Shown piece after piece: positions 23,312-29,586 of a DNA stretch of 34,366 bases (positions are counted from its first letter, which is position 1; each line of letters begins with the position of its first letter). Origin of the DNA: an uncultured Ilumatobacter sp. (GTDB lineage Bacteria > Actinomycetota > Acidimicrobiia > Acidimicrobiales > Ilumatobacteraceae); the NCBI GenBank assembly GCA_938044705.1, contig CALIOL010000096.1, positions 1-34,366 of the forward strand, in the 5' to 3' direction. Below the pieces are notes generated by a model. The model searched no databases. It was not told where the DNA came from and worked only from the letters and a program-made list of their open reading frames with translations. The translations under genes and the position numbers were made by a program.

Positions 23312-24148
23312 ATGGAACACGGCGAACGCGCACCTCGGATCGGCGACGTCGAGTTCGCAGACCTCTTCGATCTCGAGCCACACGGACCGGACACCTACGT
23401 GGGTCGCGTGGCGTTCTACCCGTGGGGCAAGCGCCTGTTCGGGGGGCAAGTGGTCGCCCAGGCAATGCGAGCCGCGCTGCACACGGTCGATCCCGAGCGG
23501 GCAGCGCACTCCTTCCATTCGTATTTCATCCGACCCGGCTCGCCCAACGAACCGATCCGATTCGAGGTGGAACGGCTGCGCGACGGTCGCTCGTTCACGA
23601 CGCGTCAGGTCGTTGCACGACAGTCGGGTGGGGCGATCCTGAACGCCTCGGTGTCGTTCCAGGTCCACGAGGAAGAAGCTGACGTGACCCTCGCGGCACT
23701 GCCCGACGGACTCCCCGACCCGATGGATCCGAGCCTCGTTGACCAGTCATGGGGCGACCTGCTCGACCGCCGAGCTGTGGACCTTCCCGATGGCAACATC
23801 GGCTACTGGATCCGACTGCTCGCCGACCTGGGCGACGACCCCATCCTGCACCTGTGCGGACTGACGTTCATGTCCGACGCCGCTCCCCATCGCGTCGGTC
23901 GCGCCTCACACCCCGAGGCCAAGAAGGACATGTCCGACCGTGATCGCTTCCTGGGCGCCAGCTTGGACCATTCGCTGTGGTTCCATCGCCCGACCCGCGC
24001 CGACCAGTGGCACTGGTTCGACACCCGCTCGCACGGGTTGGCAGGGGGACGTGGACTGGTCACGGGCGACGTGCTCACGGCCGACGGTGTGCACGCAGCG
24101 ACGATGGCTCAGCAGATCTTGCTCCGCAAGAAGCGCGACGTCACATGA
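23312..24148 (+). CDS. tesB: Acyl-CoA thioesterase II (TesB-like)
   Basis: 278-residue double-hotdog thioesterase that hydrolyses medium- and long-chain acyl-CoA. First hotdog: YVGRVAFYPWGKRLFGGQVVAQAMRAA, and HSFHSYFIRPGSPNEPIRFEVERLRDGRSFTTRQV split over conserved blocks. Second hotdog: FLGASLDHSLWFHRP with the catalytic Asp, then SHGLAGGRGLVTGDVLTADG with the Ser/Thr, and ATMAQQIL with the Gln, matching the Asp-Thr-Gln set of E. coli TesB. CACAAT six bases before the ATG is a near-consensus leaderless -10. The last codon overlaps the ATG of tag (ATGA), so the two form an operon. Confidence 0.93.
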   Translation: MEHGERAPRIGDVEFADLFDLEPHGPDTYVGRVAFYPWGKRLFGGQVVAQAMRAALHTVDPERAAHSFHSYFIRPGSPNEPIRFEVERLRDGRSFTTRQVVARQSGGAILNASVSFQVHEEEADVTLAALPDGLPDPMDPSLVDQSWGDLLDRRAVDLPDGNIGYWIRLLADLGDDPILHLCGLTFMSDAAPHRVGRASHPEAKKDMSDRDRFLGASLDHSLWFHRPTRADQWHWFDTRSHGLAGGRGLVTGDVLTADGVHAATMAQQILLRKKRDVT

Positions 24149-24777
24149 GCGATGCGCTCGATGATGGGCTGGTGCGGTGCGGTTGGCCGACCGCAGACCA
24201 TCAATACGTCCGCTACCACGATGAGGAGTGGGGTCGACCCACCACCGACCCGACGCGGCTGTTCGAGAAGCTCTGCCTGGAAGGCTTCCAGTCAGGTCTG
24301 TCGTGGATCACGATTCTGCGCAAGCGCGAGAACTTTCGGGCCGCGTTCGCCGGGTTCGACCCCGAAGCTGTGGCCTCGTTCGGGGAGGCCGACATCGAGC
24401 GGCTGCTCGGTGACGCCGGGATCATCCGACACCGCGGCAAGATCGAAGCGACGATCAACAACGCTCAGCGGATGATCGAGTTGGTCGAAGCTGAGGGATC
24501 GTTCGTCGACTGGATCTGGAGCTGGGCGGTGCTCGAACCGGTGCGGGTGAGCGATGCTGACGCCGCGTTCGCGGGCGGCATCCCTGCGTTGACCGATCGT
24601 TCAACAGCGTTGTCGAAGGACCTGAAGCGCCGCGGTTGGAAGTTCGTCGGACCGACGACGGCCTACGCGTTCATGCAATCCGAAGGCCTCACGAACGACC
24701 ACGACGACACGTGCTTCGCGCACGCACAGTGCGAGGCCGAGCGTGCCTCGTTCCTCAGCGGCCGCACCCTCCGTTGA
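24145..24777 (+). CDS. tag: DNA-3-methyladenine glycosylase I
   Basis: 210-residue base-excision repair enzyme that removes N3-methyladenine from alkylated DNA. The zinc-binding residues typical for Tag are in place: Cys12 (RCGW), His25 (YHDEEWG), and the late His/Cys region NDHDDTCFAHAQCE. The substrate pocket segment LEGFQSGLSWITILRKRENF (Glu46) and the helix-hairpin-helix-like ERLLGDAGIIRHRGKIEATI are intact. Its start codon overlaps the stop of tesB, an odd metabolic pairing with no obvious shared role. The ORF track begins at 23977 in this frame, inside tesB. Confidence 0.94.
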   Translation: MSDALDDGLVRCGWPTADHQYVRYHDEEWGRPTTDPTRLFEKLCLEGFQSGLSWITILRKRENFRAAFAGFDPEAVASFGEADIERLLGDAGIIRHRGKIEATINNAQRMIELVEAEGSFVDWIWSWAVLEPVRVSDADAAFAGGIPALTDRSTALSKDLKRRGWKFVGPTTAYAFMQSEGLTNDHDDTCFAHAQCEAERASFLSGRTLR

Positions 24778-24798
24778 TCCCACGATCGCACTTGCCCC

Positions 24799-24804
24799 TA
24801 TGGT
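24799..24804 (+). promoter_or_regulatory. Leaderless -10 box TATGGT of the monooxygenase gene
   Basis: TATGGT followed by GCCCTC and the ATG at 24811. The gene therefore has its own promoter just past the tag stop. Confidence 0.65.
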
Positions 24805-24810
24805 GCCCTC

Positions 24811-26343
24811 ATGGGGAATGGAACAACGTTGCAACACGTCGATGTCTTGATCGTCGGTGCGGGTTTGTCCGGCATCGGCATGGCTTGCCATCTCACTCGT
24901 GAGTGCCCGAGCAAGTCGTACGCGATCGTCGAGGCACGCCAGGCCCTGGGTGGGACCTGGGACCTGTTCAAGTATCCCGGGATCCGTACGGATAGCGACA
25001 TGCACACGTTCGGCTACGACTTCAAGCCGTGGAAGAGCAACATCTCGATCGTCAGTGCCGACCTGATCAAGGAGTACATCGACGAGGCCGCCGACGAGCA
25101 CGACGTCAAGCGCCACATCACGTACGGGCGTCGTGTCGTCGACGCCTCGTGGGACTCCGACACGTCCCTGTGGACCGTCACCACTCGCCCAGAGACCGAC
25201 GGCGTCGTGGCTGACGGACCGACCGATGAGGACGCGACCGTCACCTGCAACTGGTTGCAGATGTGCAGCGGCTACTACTCCTACACCGAGCCGTACCGCC
25301 CGGACTTCCCCGGCGAAGAACGCTTCGCGGGCGAGATCGTCCACCCCCAAACGTGGCCCGATCACCTCCAGACCCGCGAGCAGCTCGAGGGCAAGAAGAT
25401 CGTCGTGATCGGCTCGGGCGCGACGGCGATCACGCTGATCCCGGCGATTGCCGACCTCGGTGCCGAGGTCACGATGTTGCAGCGCACGCCATCGTGGATC
25501 TTCCCTGCGCCAAACAAGAATCCGATTGCGATCGGTCTTCGGGCGGTGCTGCCGGAGAAGGTCGCCTACAACGCGATCCGCAAGATGAACACGTGGCGTA
25601 CGGAGATGGCGTACAAGCAGTCGCGCACGAAGCCCGAGAAGATCGAAAAGATGATCAACAAGCTCGTGGCGAAGAAGCTCGATGGATCCAAGGACATGGA
25701 TCCGCACTTCACGCCGCCGTACAAGCCCTGGGATCAGCGGCTGTGCCTCGCTCCCGATGGCGACATCTTCGAAGCGATCAAGGACGGTCGAGCCGATGTC
25801 GTCACCGATCAGATCGAGACGTTCGACGAGACGGGGATCGTGCTCGAGAGCGGCGAACGTCTGGATGCCGATGTCATCGTGACGGCGACGGGGCTGTCGA
25901 TGCTCGCACTCGGGGGTGTGGTGCCTGTGGTCGACGGGAGCCCGGTCGACATCGCCGACACGTTCACCTACAAGGGGTTCATGTACTCGGGGGTGCCGAA
26001 CCTCGGGACGACGTTCGGCTATATCAATGCTTCGTGGACGCTTCGAGCGGATCTGGTCGCGCGATACGTCTGCAAGCTGCTCCAGAAGATGGACGAGAAC
26101 GCGAGCACGAGAGCGATGCCGGTTGCCGATCCGGACATGCCGCAGCGGCCGTACGTCGATGATTTCTCAGCGGGCTACATGCAACGTCGCGTGCACACGT
26201 TCCCGAAGCAATCGGATCGCGATCCGTGGACGGCTTCACAGAGTTACTCACACGACAAGAAGGTCCTGCTCGCCGCTGACGCCGACGTCGACGATGGCGT
26301 CATGGAGTTCAGCGCGCCGGTGCGCGAACCCGTGACCGCCTGA
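24811..26343 (+). CDS. FAD-dependent Baeyer-Villiger-type monooxygenase (EthA-like)
   Basis: 510-residue flavoprotein of the class B monooxygenases, which use FAD and NADPH to insert one oxygen into ketones or thioamide-type drugs. FAD Rossmann motif GAGLSGIG (about 17-24), the GGTWDLFKYPGIRTDSDMHT block typical for the group, the fingerprint FAGEIVHPQTWPD (F172-D184; consensus FxGxxxHxxxW), and the NADPH Rossmann motif GSGATA near 201. The length and the MHTFGYDF / VTMLQRTPSW blocks match the EthA/MymA-type subgroup. No TetR regulator is next to it. A bidirectional hairpin separates it from the convergent neighbour. Confidence 0.92.
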   Translation: MGNGTTLQHVDVLIVGAGLSGIGMACHLTRECPSKSYAIVEARQALGGTWDLFKYPGIRTDSDMHTFGYDFKPWKSNISIVSADLIKEYIDEAADEHDVKRHITYGRRVVDASWDSDTSLWTVTTRPETDGVVADGPTDEDATVTCNWLQMCSGYYSYTEPYRPDFPGEERFAGEIVHPQTWPDHLQTREQLEGKKIVVIGSGATAITLIPAIADLGAEVTMLQRTPSWIFPAPNKNPIAIGLRAVLPEKVAYNAIRKMNTWRTEMAYKQSRTKPEKIEKMINKLVAKKLDGSKDMDPHFTPPYKPWDQRLCLAPDGDIFEAIKDGRADVVTDQIETFDETGIVLESGERLDADVIVTATGLSMLALGGVVPVVDGSPVDIADTFTYKGFMYSGVPNLGTTFGYINASWTLRADLVARYVCKLLQKMDENASTRAMPVADPDMPQRPYVDDFSAGYMQRRVHTFPKQSDRDPWTASQSYSHDKKVLLAADADVDDGVMEFSAPVREPVTA

Positions 26344-26349
26344 GCGCGA

Positions 26350-26384
26350 CGACACGCACGAGGTGCTCGACCCCGTGCGTGTCG
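26350..26384. terminator. Bidirectional hairpin between convergent genes
   Basis: CGACACGCAC (26350-26359) and GTGCGTGTCG (26375-26384) form a perfect 10-bp stem with a 15-base loop, 6 bases after the monooxygenase stop and 15 bases before the stop of the minus-strand gene. Its position fits termination from both sides. Confidence 0.6.
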
Positions 26385-26399
26385 CGCCGAACTCGTCCG

Positions 26400-27347
26400 T
26401 CAGCTGGCGACGAAGTGCGCGGTGAGCGCAGCGTCGAACGCCTGCATGATCTCGGTATTGCTGGCACTGCTCTTCGCACAGAGCAGTTCGATGGTCAGCG
26501 ACTGGCCCTCCGTCACGGCGAATGCTCGAATGCCCGAGATCGATCCAGCACGGAACGCCGGAATCGTGACCTGTTGGAGCACGTTTCCGCGAGCGCCATC
26601 GATGGTGATTGCACAGTTCGCGCTCTGCTGGTTCACGTTGTCGTTGTTGTAGATCGACGTGTGCGAACTCACGAGAACTTCGCCCGCCGCTGGAGCGAGG
26701 AGCTCCACGGTCTGCACGACCGTGCCCGACGTCTCGATGTTCATCGTCGTATCGCCTCCCGCAGAGACACTGAGCTGGCCAGCTTGCAGCGCCGTCAACG
26801 TCGCGCTCGTCGTGTAGCCGACGATGTCGACAGTGACGTCGGTCGTCGGTCCGGAGACGCCAAAGGCATCGAAGCGGAGACTGATCTCGCCCGCATCGGT
26901 CCCGGACGTCGGGACGGCCACGGTCACCGAGTTGGCGACGATGGCACCTTGTTCGAAGTTGACGCTCGACGTCGCCGCCGTACCCGTCGAACCTCCCGGC
27001 CGCACCGAGATGAATCCGCCTGCGGTGGGGCGGATGGCCGTCACGTTGAGCACGACACCATTGGCGCCGGCAGGAACCACCTCTTGCATCCCATCCGTGG
27101 TGTTCACGGTCCCGGTGACTTGAACGTCCTGGTCCGCGAGCGAGGCGAGCGGGCCTGCCACACCGGTTCCGTCTCGGGAGTCGACGACACGCACCGGGTC
27201 GACGGGTACGAAGCTCGACGCCGGGTCGGTGACCGCGGCGTTGGCGACGAAGAAGCCGCCCCCTCCGAGGCTGACTGCGACTGCTGCGCCGAGGGCGGCC
27301 CATCGCGACCGCCATCCCGCTCGGGGCTGTGATTGAACGTTCCTCAT
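26400..27347 (-). CDS. Secreted beta-rich actinobacterial surface protein
   Basis: 315 residues. A long N-terminal signal (RSRWAALGAAVAVSLGGGGF, cleavage after ANA near 37). Residues 45-180 are the actinobacterial exported repeat domain: FVPVDPVRVVDSRDGTGVAG, VPAGANGVVLNVTAIRPTAG, GFISVRPGG, SSVNFEQGAIVANSVTVAVP and VTVDIVGYT, known from many secreted actinomycete proteins, often beside peptidoglycan amidases. Residues 185-315 are a second beta-rich domain ending TEIMQAFDAALTAHF, which I do not recognise. No catalytic motif is seen. The ATG has AAGGAG with 6-base spacing and a TACCTT -10 box about 47 bases upstream. Confidence 0.83.
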   Translation of the reverse strand: MRNVQSQPRAGWRSRWAALGAAVAVSLGGGGFFVANAAVTDPASSFVPVDPVRVVDSRDGTGVAGPLASLADQDVQVTGTVNTTDGMQEVVPAGANGVVLNVTAIRPTAGGFISVRPGGSTGTAATSSVNFEQGAIVANSVTVAVPTSGTDAGEISLRFDAFGVSGPTTDVTVDIVGYTTSATLTALQAGQLSVSAGGDTTMNIETSGTVVQTVELLAPAAGEVLVSSHTSIYNNDNVNQQSANCAITIDGARGNVLQQVTIPAFRAGSISGIRAFAVTEGQSLTIELLCAKSSASNTEIMQAFDAALTAHFVAS

Positions 27348-27393
27348 GATGATCTCCTTGGCTCAGACGACTCCGTGGTGAGCCGAGGTGAGC

Positions 27394-27399
27394 AAGGTA
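27394..27399 (-). promoter_or_regulatory. Candidate -10 box TACCTT of the secreted protein gene
   Basis: TACCTT on the minus strand, about 47 bases before the ATG, giving a leader with the Shine-Dalgarno and an inverted pair GGCTCA (27360-27365)/TGAGCC (27379-27384). Unlike most neighbours, this gene is not leaderless. Confidence 0.5.
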
Positions 27400-27463
27400 G
27401 GACGAGCACGCCATGCCGTTCTCGGAATATTGCGCCTCCTTGCGTCAGAACCCTCGATCGGGA

Positions 27464-28420
27464 CTAGTACCCGCGCCGGCGGTCGACGATGGCCTCGGTC
27501 GGCATGGTGCCGTGATCGAGGAATGCGCGGACGTTGTCCGCCGCGATGATCGCAGCGGTGTCCGTACTCGTCGGGCCCGAAATGTGGGGAAGAACCGTGA
27601 CCTTCGGGTGCTCCCAGTAGCGATGGGTCCCCGGCAAGGGTTCGGTGGCGAAGACATCGAGCACCGCGTGGTCGAGATGCCCCGCGTCGAGTGATGCAAG
27701 CAGCGCGTCGTCGTCGACGGTCGGGCCTCGACCGAAGTTGATCAGTGACGCGCCCGCGGGCATCAGGTCGAACGATTCGGCGCCGAGCAACCGCGTGGTG
27801 GCCGGGGTGTCAGGCAACAGGTTGACGACGATGTCGGACCGTGCCAGGAGCGAACCCAGTCCGCCTCCACCCGCTTCGTCATGGAAGCTCTCGACGCCCT
27901 CGATGGCTTTGGGACGTCGTGCCCAGCCTGCAACTTCGAAGTTCTGGTCTGCGAGTGTGCGAGCCGCGATCTCGCCCAGCGCACCGAGACCCAAGATCCC
28001 CACACGACGATTCGCCGCGCGGACCGGAGCATGTTCGATCCACTGACGCTGACGTTGCTGGCGCGCGTACCGCGGCATATCGCGGTGGATGTAGAGCGTC
28101 CATGCCAGTACGGCTTCCGCCATCGTGAGGCCGAGCTGCGGGTCGATCATCCGAGCGACCGCCACGTGATCGGGAACGGCGGGAAGCACCGCTTCCACAC
28201 CGGCCCACGTGCTCTGCACCAGTCGCAAGTTCGGCATCGACGACAACTGCTCGGCGCTCGGTCCATCGACGATCGCAACCGTTGGTTCGCTGAGCCGCTC
28301 CGCCGGGATCTCGGCGTGGACTCGGAGGTCGATGTCGGGCATCGCCGCGCGCAGCGCATCGACCAGCTCGTCGTGCGGGCCTTGGTCGGCGTCTCGAACG
28401 AACGGCACCAGCTGCTGCAT
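27464..28420 (-). CDS. D-2-hydroxyacid dehydrogenase (glyoxylate/hydroxypyruvate reductase type)
   Basis: 318-residue NAD(P)-dependent reductase of 2-oxoacids. NAD-binding loop GILGLGALGEIAARTL (about 140-155), then the GWARRPK basic segment that favours NADPH. The catalytic set is visible: Arg in LINFGRGPTVDDDALL, Glu in DVFATEPLPGTHRYWEHP and His in VTVLPHISGPTS. The WEHPKVTVLPHISG block matches GhrA-like enzymes, which reduce glyoxylate and hydroxypyruvate. It has no close metabolic neighbour and ends with a 116-base gap before the secreted protein, so it is probably monocistronic. The upstream region shows no clear leaderless box. Confidence 0.9.
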   Translation of the reverse strand: MQQLVPFVRDADQGPHDELVDALRAAMPDIDLRVHAEIPAERLSEPTVAIVDGPSAEQLSSMPNLRLVQSTWAGVEAVLPAVPDHVAVARMIDPQLGLTMAEAVLAWTLYIHRDMPRYARQQRQRQWIEHAPVRAANRRVGILGLGALGEIAARTLADQNFEVAGWARRPKAIEGVESFHDEAGGGGLGSLLARSDIVVNLLPDTPATTRLLGAESFDLMPAGASLINFGRGPTVDDDALLASLDAGHLDHAVLDVFATEPLPGTHRYWEHPKVTVLPHISGPTSTDTAAIIAADNVRAFLDHGTMPTEAIVDRRRGY

Positions 28421-28483
28421 TGCAAGGCAGCTTGGCGGAATCGGTCATCTCCCGCAACCCGACAGGCCCTCGACGGACGCGTC

Positions 28484-28489
28484 TAGTGT
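28484..28489 (+). promoter_or_regulatory. Leaderless -10 box TAGTGT of the MOSC gene
   Basis: TAGTGT, six bases, then the ATG at 28496; it sits in the 75-base divergent gap with the dehydrogenase. Confidence 0.65.
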
Positions 28490-28495
28490 CGCCCC

Positions 28496-29248
28496 ATGAT
28501 CGGCGTCGAGACCTGTGACCGTTGTGGATTCGATCGGAGCCAGTGGAACGAGCAGGATGCGACCCGCACGCTCGCTCACGCAGACGAGCTTCTGGCGGGC
28601 TGGAGTGTGGATGCTCGCCCGGAACTCGAGTCTCGGCTGCTCGAACGCCAGGTCGACGACTTGAAAGCGGTCGAGGCGTCACCCGATCTGCACGACGAAG
28701 TCCACCACCTGTGGCACGGTCTCGTATCCATCGCGGACATCCGTCGCGCTGGTGACGATGCGGTACGACGCCAGTCCGGGTCCCTCGCCCAGATCAGTTC
28801 CTCGACCGGCGGCGTTCCGAAGACTGCTGTCGAGCGTGCCGAGATCGGAATCCGTGGCGTTGCCGGCGACGTGCAGCAGTCCCGCGTTCATCACGGCCGC
28901 CCCTGGCAAGCACTGTGCCTGTGGAGCGCGGAGGTCATCGATGCGTTCGCCGCTGACGGCCACCCGATCGCCTATGGATCATGCGGAGAGAATCTCACCC
29001 TCGCGGGGCTCGATTGGTCGACGATGCGCGGCGGCACGATCATCGATGTGGGCAGCGGGCCCAGCGCTGTACGGATACAACTCAGCGCACCCGCCGAGCC
29101 GTGCAGCAAGAACAGCTCGTTCTTCTTGAACAGTGACATCAACCTGATGGACCACGACCGCAACCCGGGTCACAGCCGCTGGTACGCATCCGTTCTGCGA
29201 CCGGGCACCATCTCCGCCGGCGCCCCGGTCACGGTCAGTCCGATCTGA
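28496..29248 (+). CDS. MOSC-domain protein with an N-terminal DinB-like segment
   Basis: 250 residues. The N-terminal 90 residues carry CDRCGFDRSQW and DLHDEVHHLWHGLVSIADIRR, which recall the start and metal-His helix of actinobacterial DinB-like proteins, though shortened. Residues about 95-245 are a MOSC domain (the sulphur-carrying domain of molybdenum cofactor sulphurases): GSLAQISSSTGGVPKTAVE, GIRGVAGDVQQSRVHHGRP, SCGENLTLAGLDW and the conserved Cys in PAEPCSKNSSFF that carries the sulphur or substrate. Related stand-alone MOSC proteins detoxify N-hydroxylated bases. The frame ends inside the tail of the convergent gene (14-base overlap). Confidence 0.82.
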   Translation: MIGVETCDRCGFDRSQWNEQDATRTLAHADELLAGWSVDARPELESRLLERQVDDLKAVEASPDLHDEVHHLWHGLVSIADIRRAGDDAVRRQSGSLAQISSSTGGVPKTAVERAEIGIRGVAGDVQQSRVHHGRPWQALCLWSAEVIDAFAADGHPIAYGSCGENLTLAGLDWSTMRGGTIIDVGSGPSAVRIQLSAPAEPCSKNSSFFLNSDINLMDHDRNPGHSRWYASVLRPGTISAGAPVTVSPI

Positions 29249-29564
29249 ATCCGTAGGCCCGTTCGACACGTGCCACGCGCAGCTCGTAGGCCTCGTACCA
29301 ACGCTCACGACCGGTCTCGCGAACCACGGTGTGCTCAGCATCGGTCTTCCAGTTGGCGATCGCATCTTCGGACTCCCAGTAGGACACGGTGATGCCGAAT
29401 CCGTGCTCACGCGCGGAGTCGATCCCGAGAAACCCAGGCATGCGGGTCGCGAGTTCGACCATCCGAGCCGCCGCCTCCGCGTATCCATCGTTGTCCTGGG
29501 TGGTCGTCGTCGAGAAGATGACTGCGTAGTACGGCGGTTCGGGCGTCGACGCGAGCGCGGTCAT
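29235..29564 (-). CDS. Antibiotic biosynthesis monooxygenase (ABM)-fold protein
   Basis: 109 residues from the ATG at 29564; the track's longer start runs over the divergent gene. It has a dimeric alpha+beta barrel fold: YYAVIFSTTTTQDNDGYAEAAARM, then MPGFLGIDSAREHGFGITVSYW, SEDAIANWKTDAEHTVVRE and a C-terminal YEAYELRVARVERAYGF. The DSAREHGFGITVSYWES block is typical of the small YqjZ-type ABM proteins, whose substrates are mostly unknown; some are haem or quinone oxygenases. TACGTT six bases upstream of the ATG supports the start and indicates a leaderless mRNA. The tail overlaps the MOSC gene by 14 bases. Confidence 0.88.
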   Translation of the reverse strand: MTALASTPEPPYYAVIFSTTTTQDNDGYAEAAARMVELATRMPGFLGIDSAREHGFGITVSYWESEDAIANWKTDAEHTVVRETGRERWYEAYELRVARVERAYGFRSD

Positions 29565-29570
29565 CGCCGC

Positions 29571-29580
29571 AACGTACTGT
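29571..29580. promoter_or_regulatory. Overlapping divergent -10 boxes of two leaderless genes
   Basis: AACGTACTGT contains TACGTT on the minus strand (29571-29576, six bases before the ATG at 29564) and TACTGT on the plus strand (29575-29580, six bases before the ATG at 29587). The two boxes share the central TA, so RNA polymerase can open only one direction at a time. Only 22 bases separate the two start codons. Confidence 0.7.
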
Positions 29581-29586
29581 GGCCTG

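Noticed and set aside
26379-27332. Plus-strand ORF of 317 aa
   Set aside because: Arg/Asp/His-rich shadow of the secreted protein on the other strand, which has a signal peptide, a Shine-Dalgarno and a recognisable domain.
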